Assembly (NCBI RefSeq): GCF_000003815.2
Contig: NC_049985.1
Location: 10,390,206 to 10,454,205 of the forward strand
From: Branchiostoma floridae
Lineage: Eukaryota; Chordata; Leptocardii; Amphioxiformes; Branchiostomatidae
DNA: 64,000 nt
Direction of reading: 5' to 3'
Position 1 is the stretch's first letter, and every line of letters starts with the position of its first letter. Both the position numbers and the translations under genes were made by a program. Positions 47,001 through 58,837 of the stretch are shown here, in pieces. The notes beneath the pieces were generated by a model, which was given only the letters and a program-made list of their open reading frames with translations, ran no database searches and was not told where the DNA came from.

Positions 47001-49824
47001 ATTTGAAAAAGTTTCTTCCTCCTCAAACTAAAAGTTTCCGAGATATTTATTGCATAACAAACAGATTTAAATACATTTAATCTTCCAAAAATTTTAGAGA
47101 CATGTTTGACTTCAAGCACTGGTCATAAAAGCTTAGTAATTTCCCAAAGATTCCCATACCCACACATGGCAGAAGCATTTTCCCTGCTCAGAGCTAAGGT
47201 GACTGACCGCTCAGTATAGAGGCCTACTTAGTGTGCTCTGTAGACATCTGTCTGTCTACCTGTCTTGCATCATTACACACCTTTATAATAGTCTGTGCAC
47301 AGGTAATGAGGTATACGTGGGTTGGTGACACATGTATGTTTTTGTTGCTATTTAGAGCGTTTATGTACCTTTTACATCGCTGTCTCTAGCATGCCCTCGA
47401 AGGAGTTAGATTGAGAAGCTGAACACAGGTGTAGTGCAATCTGGAGTGGTTTTGAAGTTACTTCATTAGCAACAGGAAAAGAGTTCTGTCTGTCAGTCAG
47501 TATGCACTCAGAAAGGAGGGAAGTTTTGTTAGGGAGTTTCACACTTGTAACCTAGTCAGGGAGAACAATTGTAGTCAGACTCAGACAATTTGTCTGCAGT
47601 CTGCAAGGATGGATCTGGCAGCTGTACTCAGGGTTGTTCCATGTTGAACCCTGACAGACACTTGTTAAGATTTGTCACCACGTTGGGGCCAAGAAGTGAA
47701 CAGTTCATGTGAAGGGACAAATGTCAACAATGTTGTTTCTGTAGTAGCCATGGTAACGATGAAGACAGTTCTTGTGTAGTCTGTAGCAGAAAGCACACAA
47801 ATAAAATATAACATGTAGTTTAGTTTGTACCCACATTTGAAGAGCTTGTAATACAGATTTCAGAACAAGGAGACAATGGTCGCTATCATAGCCAACATGA
47901 AATGGGGCCTTCTGATTGGTCGACGTAGGTGGGCTATTTGATAAAAAACAGAAATACCCATTCCTTTTCAAATTACCTGAACTGACTGAAATTACAACAG
48001 TGACGACTAGTTCATGGCAAAACTGTTAAACAAACAGGCCAAGTGACTCATATTAATATCTGTCTGAGGCAGATTGGTCTACTCGTTTCTCCTCAACCTA
48101 AAAAAAGTAGACGTGTTTCTTATTCTCATGACCTGAAGTGGTCAGCCAACATCTTGACCTCCACCCCAGACATCTTGCCAGATTACCTTAAGAATTCCTG
48201 TTCACCCAGGAGGGTCTTGAAGCCATTAATCCATGTCAAAGGTATTATCCTGTAGTTACAGACTACAAATTTCAGGCTGGGACCATGGCAGCAGCAATTA
48301 GCACCAGGAACTTGAAAAGGTTGCCGGCTTTTAAGAAACTCTTCTACAATTTAAGTATAATGAGCCAGGGATTATGTGGTGGTTTAGAGATGCCAGTTTG
48401 GTCCTTTCAGCAAGTTTATTGTTTTGTAATGGCCATACAGCTTCAAAGGTGGCCCAGAGGTAAGACAAGCGTCCAGTGGAAATTCATTGGGTCTGGTGAT
48501 GCAGAAAGGAGAGAGGATTGGAGCACCAGGCTCGGGCCATTAATCACCAGGACCAGAGGCAGCCACCTTGACAGAGCTTATTACCTGCATGACCTTGGCG
48601 GGTGTTCAATGTAGGAAAATCCTGTTAGAGGACAAAATTGGCTTACCTAAAGGCCAGGATTCATAGCCTTCCACCTTAGTTCAAGATGACGCTTGGGCTC
48701 TTATGTTTTCTTTGTTTCCCTAAGTATGGTTAAGGTGCTCTGGGGTTATGAGAAACACTAAAAGGTGTAAATAGGTGGAAAGGACAGGAGGTGGAGGAAA
48801 ATCACTTGGTGACAGGGATTTTCAGGTTGGACTGTCTGAATTACAACTTATCTCCCTGCACAATGCCTGATTTCATGCTGGGTGGCAGGGAGTGTTTAAC
48901 CCAAGTCTTCCCTACTCCCAAGTGCCTTGTATATCCTTTCCTGATGTTACACTGTGACTTGATGGAAATTACATGTAGTTGGAAAAGCTAAAAAAGAATC
49001 CTAGATTTCCATCCTACAGGACAAAAGTGTACTTATTCAGCATGCTATTGAGGGGACATTAAGCCTTTCGTCCCCTATTTAAAGGTACCCTGAGTTTTTG
49101 AAAGAACCCACCACACCAAGAATAGACATGCAAAATTTCTGGTGTGCCCTGGCCAAATTCTTGGGGACATATGCCTACAAGTCCTCTCCTCCACCACTGG
49201 TATCAGTATCAGGATCAAGATCAGGATCAGAGAGTTCACAGACTGGCATGGTTTGTTTTAAGTCTTGCAACTAGTTTTATATGCCCGGTGTGTACAATAC
49301 ATCTTTTCCTAGGAAGTGGAAAGAGTGACTTATGGACTGTTTCCCTAGGACTGCTTGCCACAGTGCCTTTAGGGAGACCAAAGGTGTATCCTTGTGGGAC
49401 TCCCACTGGAAGGACACACTTTCATGCTGAGTTTCTGGGCTCAATTGGTCGCTGCACTTTGTCTCCCACATTGGAGTTTCCTTTTGCACACTTGTGTGGT
49501 AAGGTTTGAAGTTGTACTGAAGTCAGGGAAGCCGCAATGAATTGAAGAAGTGCAAAGTGTACAGGTTTTGAAAAAAACACTTCACTTGTGCTGTGACAGT
49601 TCAAGCTATTTCATGATTTGCACTAGCTTACTGCTGAAATCTTCTGCTTAAATCATGGGAAAGGATGTTTGTGTAGGGGCTTAGCAAATTCCTTGAACAG
49701 AATGCGAGTATTCTGATATCTGATCCAATAACAGGTAAAAGATGATAAATCACCCTCATTTACCACCTCACTGATTATGGTAATCTCACGCTGAGATCAT
49801 ATTTTCCAGGTATTGCCTGTCTAA
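44081..49824. other. Unassigned, probable intron or intergenic DNA
   Basis: Several isolated donor-like sites (CAG|GTGAGTAC at 44395, CAG|GTAGGT at 44762, AG|GTAAGA at 48460) lie in open frames but lack acceptors or recognisable products. A GC- and CpG-rich patch at 44800-44935 contains an imperfect inverted repeat (CAATTACACCCC facing GGGGCGTAATTT). TTCGGCCGAA is at 45186-45195. A short ATCAGG/ATCAAG hexamer run lies at 49199-49232. Confidence 0.45.
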
Positions 49825-49903
49825 GTCAGGGATGTAGGTAGGCTTTGATTGGTTCTTAGCCATCGGATAGAAGTGTGATCAAAGCTGTACCTACCTCAGT
49901 GAC
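49825..49903. repeat. Imperfect inverted repeat, 79 bp
   Basis: GTCAGGGATGTAGGTAGGCT TTGAT (49825-49849) pairs imperfectly with ATCAAAGCTGTACCTACCTC AGTGAC (49878-49903) around a 28-bp loop. It may be a small foldback element or chance-formed structure. Confidence 0.5.
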
Positions 49904-49907
49904 AAGA

Positions 49908-52900
49908 GTTCAGCTTTTAGCTCACCTGATTGGGTCATGTAACATTTTAAGTCAGAACGTCACAACAGAAATTGCAGTTTGAGACAGACGCAAATTCATC
50001 TTCACATTTGTCATTGATTCTTAGTTAATCAGGATCCTTTGGAGTCAGTTTAGTGGTGGATATGATGTAAATTTGAATGGTTCAAACAGGTAGACCCAGG
50101 GACCAATGGTTTATCTTTAACTACTGATGATTTAAGGATACCCTTGGGATGAGGAAAAGTCACACACTTGCCCTTGAGTCTCCCTTTCAGTAGGTCATGA
50201 TGCTCTTGAGTGCCATTAAAGAGATAACCAGCTGTCGTACATGTCAAGGTTTCTTGCAGCATTGTCAAAGGCAGCCCCAAGTCAGTATACATCACCAATA
50301 AAATCCTACGGAACCAAGTTTTTATTGTGATATATGATAGTATGGTCTTTCCTTGTCTGACACTTTGTAACATCTTTACTTTCTGTTCATTGCTGTCTTC
50401 CCAACATTCATGGGAGACTGAACCGGACTGCTTCAGCCTGTCCATGTTTTCACCTACCCATCAACCTTAATGATTCATCATGTGAACACACTGTCATATT
50501 CACTTCCACCATGTTGGATTTTTGACCTGAACCTTTGCACTCGAGATGGTAATAAGGGGAGAAGGGCACACACTCAATTTAGAACAGGGTACCACCTTTC
50601 ACTTGATTGACCAGTCGAAGATATCATATTTTCTGTTCGTGATTATTTCTTTCCTTGGTGAGCATTCTTTTGCAAATGAAGTAATTATACCATAATCATT
50701 ACTTTGTGTTTACTGTAGTTTCTTAAGATAACATGCCATCTTTTGAAGAGTGTGTAGATAAAAGCTGCATAGTTGGTCATGACCCAGACAAGGCAGTGCA
50801 ATGCCCTCAGTAGTGCACTTTTCAGTCATAATGTCCATCCTGAAAGATACTCTATATAAAGAAAAAAGTATTTTATGTGTCATTCTCAAAGGCAAACCTT
50901 TACCTGGACATGTACCGGTTATAACATTTTCAGTCATTACACAAAGGTATATTTCTGGGCTCTTCAAAACAGAGTGGAGGTGATAATGTTAATCTTACTA
51001 TAGACTTGGTAGAATGATTTATTTTATCCCATCATTTTAAAGGGAACACACACAAGTACTCCCACACCTTGAGCAGGTCTGGTTAGTTATCTTGTCTGGG
51101 ATGCTAAGGAGTCTTCTCCATCAAGCAGCAGGGCCTTGTCCAATCCCATCTTACCTCAGAGTGCCTCCAGGTCTGGGGGTTTGCATGTGTTTGTTGTTGC
51201 TGCTTTTTTGTAACTAGACAGTTGAATTCGGCCTACAGTTTTGATTCAAGATAAACATGCTTAGCCATAGATACATAGGAATCATTTTGAATAAAGTTTA
51301 CAGCAGAGTTAATGCTTCAAAAATCACCATGAAGCACATTAAGAAACCCCATACAGATCCCCAGTAATGTGCAGTGAAGAGTTCAACCAAAATTAAACAA
51401 CTCCCCTGTAGCTCTTCAGATCAGTTCAGGTGCTGAGAAATTGTCCCAGTTTAGGGAATTCTACAGTCACCAAAGGATTTACGGACTGTCAGGATGCTTC
51501 CTGGTTACTGCAATAGTTAGGAAAACAGTTAACCCACATGAGACAGGTGTCTCTGGTTTGTACTGTCAGGGGAGTCTGTAGACAGACACTGAAGATGACC
51601 ATTGCATTACTCAATCCAAGCATAAGTGAGATGGGTTAAAAAATTATTGATCGATTGTTGGTCTGGCTGATATCCAAAAGGGCAATATGGCCAGCTAACT
51701 CCGAAGTCAAAAATTTTCCTCTTTCTTGCCTCTTACTTTCTGATGGAGTTCAGAAAGGGCTTGCTACAACATTAAACCTGTGATGTGTCAGAAGGCAAAG
51801 GTTTTGGCCATTTCAAATGTATTATATGGACTGTTGGTGATGTCTTGAACTTCATAAGGGTATATTGGATCTCCTTCAACATGTACAAGCTGCAAGAAAT
51901 AAATTTAAACATTATCTACTTATAAAGCAATAGGCTAAGAAATACATTGTGGCTATGTCTGGACTGAAAGCATACATCAGGTGGAAGGGAGAGATAAGAT
52001 TAATCTCAGTTCCAGACCTTTTCTCCTGGGAACATGTAGAAACACAACAGTTTCCACCACCCATATCAAACAGTGGTGCTGTTTATTTTATTTGGTCCAC
52101 TTCATTTTGAAGATCAAAGGTTTCCATAGCCTTGGGACTTCAGTTCTTTTTTTATCCAGGGAATTTGAAGTTCTCTCTTACTAATCAATATTTGAGCTAG
52201 CAGGACTTTCAATTTTGGTACAGGGCTTAGGCCCACCTGTTGGATGTAAGATCTGAAGCTTTTTGATTTGCCTTGCCCTTGAAGTTGATACATGACCTTG
52301 AGGATTCAGAATCTTAGCCTACTATGTAAGCACACATTGCCAATGAAAGGGAAAATATTATTAGGAGAATTCCTCTGAGAAAAGCTTAAGAGAACAGCTA
52401 CCTAGATAGGGTCAAGTGATTAGATGGCAACCGCTCAGTATTGTTTATTGTGTAGTGGTCAGCAATCCCACTTCTTGACCACACTGTGCTAGGTTAAATT
52501 TCTTCATGACCTTTTGCCCAGAATGGAATTTGCTGTTTTGGGGTTTGGGTGAGGCATCTGTTAAACTACGAATTGACTGTCTTTCGCCTTGTTCATATAA
52601 ATGGCATACCAGAATTTATATAGATGATAAATAAATATGTAACAGTTATCTCAGGTGCTTCGTCTTTACCACTGACCCTATCAGAGCGTGATTCTCTGGA
52701 CAAAGTGGTGACCTAGATAACAGTTTACATGCCACAGAAACATCAATGTATAAATGCCTGGGCCATCCACACAGCCACCAAGCTGTCTGCAGCACTGTTT
52801 AAAGCCTGCTAATTTTGTGTATCTACGCATCTTATTCTCCAGCTACGTTTATTTTTCCTTGTCCATGTTATTCCTGGAGACTTCTTTGACTGGAGGCGCC

Positions 52901-53280
52901 GACAAACTTGAATCCAGACCGTGAGGTCAGGGTTTTGTTGTGGTAAGTCTCTCAACAGAGTGACCAGGTCAGTCAAAAATGGCTTGACCATCTCTGTAGT
53001 TTTTGTGGCAAGGTGATAATGTGAATCCCAGAGCTATAGGTTAGATGACACATCTGCCTTCCATTTGGACAGAAAATGTTTGGGTCCTTAGAATATATAC
53101 AAATCTGAAAGAACATCATAGGGATATGACCTCTGTAGGGCAAGGGTTGCCGGAGGGATGGCCCTGCGGTAAACACACTTCTCTCTTCTAGCTGACCTTT
53201 ACACACTCGCGGGCTGGCCCCCCTTGCTGTTTCCCGTCCAGGCAGACTATTTTCCTTGTACTGTTTTTGGATATCTACTA
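49908..53280. other. Unassigned DNA
   Basis: A 131-codon minus-strand frame (50050-50445) has a protein-like composition and starts at an ATG. It shows no known domain, no splice sites and no CpG or codon signature, so it is not called. No other structure was recognised. Confidence 0.5.
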
Positions 53281-53283
53281 TTA

Positions 53284-54030
53284 GGCCCCGTTCATGATGC
53301 AAAAAATGAAACGGTTCTATCGGTTACTATCGGTTAGGCCAGCTGAAACGGATAAGTTTTGTCATCATGGACGGTCCGAAACGGATCTGAAGCGATAGGA
53401 AACGGTTTGTTCGGAACCTCCTCGCGAGGTAGTATTGAAACGGTTTCTTCCTTATCCGGAATTGCGAATTTGCATCATGAACGCAAAAGCGGCGCGATCC
53501 GTTTTACATCCGGGCATGTGCGTTCATATTTGGTGGCGCCACGGGGAAAAGTACAATTTTTAATCTGTCATTCGGGTGTTTCGGCCGCGTTTTCAATCGT
53601 AAAATTCGTTTTTATTATCGGGTCGCCTCCTGGTCGACTGAGGAGCCAGCAGTCCTGATATCGCAAGGGGAATGTGTCAGGAGATCCAGTGGAAATGTCA
53701 TAGCATAGCATATATCGGGACCACAATGTTTTCAGAGGTATTTCCAAGGTCATAACAGAACCCAGCTTAATTCGAATTCAGTAAGACATTGGTTCAATTT
53801 CGATCAAAGACCAATAATCTGACACAGAAGTACAAGTTTGGGCAAGATCACAAACAACCTCAGGGGTCAGAGGTCGCATTACCATGCATTACCATGCCTT
53901 TTCAAGGAACTGAAACGGTTTGCAAGTTTGCATCGTGAACGCAAAATGCAAACCGTTTCCTGTCGTTTGCTGTCGGATTTCCAGACCTAACCGATAGAAC
54001 CATTTCATTTTTTGCACCATGAACGGGGCC
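53284..54030. mobile_element. Complete 747-bp non-autonomous transposon, Harbinger-like
   Basis: The left end begins GGCCCCGTTCATGATGCAAA and the right end, read inward, GGCCCCGTTCATGGTGCAAA. The inverted repeat continues through AAAATGAAA and a TCTATCGGTTA block for about 43 bp. TTA is duplicated directly at 53281-53283 and 54031-54033, the PIF/Harbinger signature. The terminal word TTCATGATGC or its complement recurs in variants at 53291, 53363, 53472, 53930 and 54014, and AAACGG(T/A) recurs many times. The element is strikingly CpG-rich. A 99-codon frame (53359-53658) lies inside; it has no transposase motif, so mobility would depend on an enzyme from elsewhere. Confidence 0.88.
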
Positions 54031-54033
54031 TTA

Positions 54034-55438
54034 GTGGCCATTTACATGTGTAATGGAGGCTTTTGATGGTGGAGCGGACCTCCCAAGTTTTGCTTTCTTT
54101 GCAAATCTCTTAACGTAATGGAGCCTGAAATGCACACATGTGGACATTATGGAAGACTTGAACGTCTGGAGAAGGAGAGAACACAGGAAAAACACTTGAA
54201 TTAATTGACAGTTAAAGTTTTTCTAGTTAAATGTTTGTAAAATAACAAAATAGTCCAATCTATCTGTAAGGAGCTACAGAATTTCTAGCAGCAGTCACAA
54301 CAGCACAACAGTTTTTACACCAATGAGGTACCAGACCCTTACTTTGCATTGGATTTTCAACTGTTTCTCTTTTTCCCTGTCCTGGATTTCCATCAGCTTT
54401 CTAAATGTTTCCACGACAAACTGATAAACTCAGCACCATGGTTACAAAAACAATCTCCAGTCCCCCTACGGAGTGGCAAGTTGTTCTGTCTGTGTTCAAA
54501 GGGGAAAGTTGACCTCACTTATTCTGTTTAACCTGATACTAAACATTCAAAGGCTGGTAGACTTTGTTTTATGTCAAACGTTTCCATTTGGAACACCATC
54601 ATTCATGATCTCAGGTCAAAAAACACTAAACCCTGTTTGAAATCTTTCTGCCATATGCTCATAAAGCTATTTCTTTCAGGGCACTTGATTTAAGCAGTTA
54701 TTTTGACTTTATGTGAGCTTTCCTGTCCATAGTAAATGTTACAAGGAAGTGGGGATTTTTCTTGGCATTTTTTCAAACGAGACTTGCTATGGTCACAAAC
54801 TTAACGCATCTTACCTTTTAGGTGTTGAGTTATACATGGTGGCTGCTTTGTCTTTCAAATCATCTGACCAAACTTCCTCTTTCAACTTTCTGCATCGAAA
54901 ATTGTCATATCTTCATATTTTGTGATATTGCCTTGTTTTTGTGGAGATGACTTGTAATTGTTTGGGAGGTATTTTGTCAGGTCGAGATTACCTGGAAAAA
55001 AGACAGGTGTTTCTCTTTTCTGGTCGAATGAACTTTTCTGCACTTAAAAGTTTTCTTTTGTTCCCATAAGGTTCCTTCTTGTAGTAACCGAATTCCTGTT
55101 TTTTCCAAAGGCACATCAAAGACTCATTGTCTAGACCTGTCAACTTCTAGCATCTGGCTAAAGAATCTGCCACAAAGGCACTGTACTTGACTTTGTGTCT
55201 CCCACCCACAGTTGTTAATGGGGGGTAACAGTTGAACTTGAACCTTTCCCACCTCTCACACGGGCAAGCCAGGATGGGCCGTTGCACCCAGATAAAAGCA
55301 TGACTTTGATGCGTGAGTAGAGGGAGTGAAGTTCCCAAAGTAGTCCAGATGAGTCCTGTGGGTTAACAGATTTCAGAGGGCGAAGACGTTAATGCGATCA
55401 GTTCTTATGTCTTGGATGTTTCACAAAACTGCATTGGG
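54034..55438. other. Unassigned DNA
   Basis: No gene or repeat was recognised. Short plus-strand frames (54349-54531, 54713-54925) lack domains. Confidence 0.5.
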
Positions 55439-55715
55439 GAATAGTGGTACAAGAAGGAGGAAAGCCATAGGTCACACTCTTAACATCACATTCAGAACTT
55501 AACGATTTCTTCCAAGTCTTAAGAAATCCCTTTACCAGGCTTTTTGTTCAAGAGGTGAAACTTACCGTAATTGCAAGAGGGAATCATAGTACAAGAAGGA
55601 CGAGGGCCAAGGGGCACATTCTTAAATTCACTTTAAGAACTTAGTGGTTTTAGTAATATCCTTACCAGACTCTGGTAATATGCTTACCAGGCTTAATCCT
55701 GGTTGCCATGGTTAT
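55439..55715. repeat. Two-copy imperfect tandem duplication, period about 142 bp
   Basis: GAATAGTGGTACAAGAAGGA at 55439 recurs as GAATCATAGTACAAGAAGGA at 55581. Both are followed by GGYCA...GKNCACA, TTCTTAA or CTCTTAAC, AAGAACTTA or AGAACTTAACG, and CTTTACCAGGC or CCTTACCAGAC. TTACCAG then recurs beyond unit 2 at about 55685. Confidence 0.8.
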
Positions 55716-57069
55716 TGCCATGATGATGGCATGATGACAGTAAATGTTTACATGGACATCAAAGTAAGCTTTCTGGGTCTGTGCAAAGTTATTAGAAACA
55801 CTACATGTACATGTAACCTCAGTATGTCACTATGTGTGTGTTTCTTAATGATGATTTATTTGATCTACTTGATCAAAGTAGACAGCATACATTTGTATTT
55901 GCAAAAGTCAATAAAGATGTAAAACCTTATCTGCCCCCTTGAAGCAGACTGTTGAGATATATAACAATTAAGGCTGGAACATAAATGTTAGATCCCTTTG
56001 TTGCTTAGCAACCACAGATGTTCCATCTCCTTAAGGACAGCCCCACCACCTTGTCACAGCCGCCTTTTGAACTTGAGAAAAGTAAGCTCTCTAAGAAAAG
56101 CAAAGGTGGAGACTACATGTCCTTGCGGAAGGAGGCAGTCAATCTGGTCTCCTCCCAGAGCTGCCTGTTGTTAATGTTTCCCCCACAGTTGAACAGAACT
56201 TTAATGGACTCCCCTCCATACAAGTCTATTCCTGTCCAACGTTTGATGAAAAACATGGACGACTTGAGTTCCCAGGTTGAACTAAGGGTTGGTGTAGACC
56301 ATATATCTTGAGAGCTTTATGACTACACTTAACTTCCTTTGGAATATCCTGCTAGCGGTTGTGGTAAAAAACAGACTGGCAGTAGGTCCAAACGCCTGTT
56401 GTGATGATGACGGTTTCTTTAGTAGATCAGTGCACCTCGATATAACTTCAAGTAGGTTAAAACAGAGACATTACTTCAGAAAAATGGTTTATGGCTGTCA
56501 GGTGTTAATGGCTTTGACAGAGGCAACCTTTATTCTATGACTCCATCTTATGAAATGCCTCAAGGATGGAATCAGGACACTTGAGTGGTAACGACTTTTA
56601 GTCTAGAAATCTGAATATAAACTGCTGCAAGCACTTTGTTATGAGATATTATAATTTATGTACTGCAAAGACTTCAGCAAATGGGCTATGTCCTTCTTAA
56701 GCTTTTTGGTCATGGTCAACGTGTCAATGTAATCATGACAAAGCTGGATTATCCAGCTGTCTATGGACTTTGTGTGAAATTCAAACTTTGGTACAAAAGG
56801 GACTGTCTCCTCAGACATGATGGCCAATGACACCATGTAGAAACCTTTAACCTGAAAGTTTGAATTGAAACATTAAGATTTACCATTAAATGAAATTAGC
56901 CCACAAGTTCATACAGGTCATTGACCAGGTAATGGCTTAACCCCTTACCCTTGAACTTTTGACCCTCCAGATTGAAGATGTTAACATATTAATAGAACCA
57001 TCAATTTTGTTAAGGTCATTGACTCTCCAGAGGATGAGCTAAACAACTGTCAATCCAACATCTAATAAT
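55716..57069. other. Unassigned DNA
   Basis: The plus-strand frame at 56018-56311 (97 codons, Lys/Ser/Leu-rich, starting just after TTGCTTAGCAACCACAG) looks the most protein-like here. It matches no family I know and has no good donor. The other frames are shorter. Confidence 0.45.
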
Positions 57070-57314
57070 TACAGTCAAACCTGTTACATGTACAAGTAAC
57101 CACCTCTTCACAAGGACATCTTGGCCTATGTGATGACTTTTTGGTGGTCCCTTTCTTAATACCCCGGTAATTTCCCCATTGACTCAAGCATTAAGAGTCC
57201 TGCCTGTGGTAACCACCTGTTCATGTAGACCAGATTTTATTGCCTGCCTGAGTGGTCTTCTTTGGCAGTTTTGACTGTAGCTCCCCTAGTGGTCTTTGGA
57301 AGTTTTCACTGTAT
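57070..57314. mobile_element. TACAGTCAAAC-family MITE, copy 4 (best preserved) with repeated right end
   Basis: TACAGTCAAACCTGTTACAT at 57070 faces GGCAGTTTTGACTGTA ending at 57279. The 210-bp body carries the ordered blocks ACAAGTAACCACCTCTTCAC, TTTTGGTGGTCCCTTTCTTA, CCATTGACTCAAGCATTA, AACCACCTGTTCATGTAGAC and TGAGTGGTCTTCTTTGG. Immediately downstream (57285-57314) stands a second right-end sequence, CTAGTGGTCTTTGGAAGTTTTCACTGTA, as if the terminus were duplicated or two copies had recombined. Confidence 0.85.
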
Positions 57315-58658
57315 GCTCTTGGCAACAACTCAAGGGGTTTCTAATGGTGAGTGGAATAACCCCATTAGCATGGAATGGTTAATTCCCAGCGGTGTTGAAC
57401 AATTTGCCCTTGACTGATAAGACAACTGCCTGGCCGTGAACAAGACTTTAGCCAGATGTTTCTCCACTAAAATTAGGTCACATTCAGTACATCACTCAGT
57501 GGAGCTGCGACCAGTCTTCTGTTGATGGTGACCTCTGTGTTTGTTTCCCATTACTTAAATCTCCCGTTTATTTTCATGTTTGGTACCTTATGTCCAGAAC
57601 CTCAGAGACCCAAATCCCTGGGAGTTAGGCTGAGTGTTTGGAAATGTCATCAGAGAATAGTAATTGCTTCTCTATCTGTGTGTAATGTGACTTGAATGAG
57701 AACTATTAACCAAGCGTGGTCTCAGGGGGTTGTTGAGAAAACCCACCTTTACAAGATTCCAGTTACCTCTGTTGATTTTTGGCACTACAGGTATGGAAGA
57801 AGTGATTCTGACCTTGAAAAGGAGGTTACAGTCTGGTCAGAAGGTCAGGTCATCTGGGCAACCCAACTGTCATATGTCTGTGCTTCTCTCATGTTTAGAC
57901 ATTGGTATGGTGCATATTTTCTTAGTATCACACATTCCTTTGGAGATTTTAAATCTAACACCTCCCTTCTTGAATTTCTTGGAACAAACTGCGAATGGTT
58001 GGTAGTGAGAAAACAAATAAACATTGTTCTATGTTTAATAGCTTAAGCACAAATGTTTAATTCTGAAGTATACTGATATGGAGTTTTAAATTCTTGACTT
58101 CTTCAACATTTGGTGCTCACATATTTCAGGTGCAAAACATGGGGGATTCCATGCATCCCCTCATTTGTTTGTCTGTCAGTGCCTGTCACTCTCTGGTTAT
58201 TTATTCAGACACCCAGAATCTAAAACCTGCTCCAAGTAAAGACAAGAAACAAATCCAGGCATTTAAGCTGGAACAATTTGGAAGGGACAGTTTGCTTTTT
58301 GCCACTCTTCCCTGCCAGCCTTGATATTTTTCTGTCAATATCTGGAAATAAGTTCCTTTTCTTCTACTTTCTCCTTGAGTGTTTTCTCCAAAAGGACCAT
58401 TCAGTTGTGTCCCAAGATATGTGGCATCCTTTTACCATGATGTATAAAACAGTGAGCAAGGAATGTTATAAATATATTATGTCTTATTGAATCCATGCCC
58501 CAATCGAATATCTATCCAAGGTAATACATCAGTAAAAGTTTGCAATCTCAATGCTCCTCGGTTTCTTTAGGGTAAAACAACAGAACTACAACATTGGTGT
58601 AACCATCAGATATATATATTATTCTCATCCCAAGCCTCTAGTCTAGATCTGACAAAAG
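57315..58658. other. Unassigned DNA
   Basis: Overlapping plus-strand frames at 57696-58046 (116 codons) and 57730-58005 (91 codons) occupy different phases and have no domain. No repeat was recognised. Confidence 0.5.
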
Positions 58659-58837
58659 NNNNNNNNNNNNNNNNNNNNNNNNNNNNNNNNNNNNNNNNNN
58701 NNNNNNNNNNNNNNNNNNNNNNNNNNNNNNNNNNNNNNNNNNNNNNNNNNNNNNNNNNNNNNNNNNNNNNNNNNNNNNNNNNNNNNNNNNNNNNNNNNNN
58801 NNNNNNNNNNNNNNNNNNNNNNNNNNNNNNNNNNNNN
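58659..58837. other. Assembly gap (unknown bases)
   Basis: 179 N in a row. Minus-strand frames crossing it are artefacts of the gap. Confidence 0.99.

Noticed and set aside
50050-50445. 131-codon minus-strand frame with protein-like composition
   Set aside because: No family resemblance, no neighbouring exon, and a length within chance. Conservation in a related species would be needed to revive it.
56018-56311. 97-codon Lys/Ser-rich frame after an acceptor-like CCACAG
   Set aside because: Protein-like but without any domain or donor. Left as unassigned.
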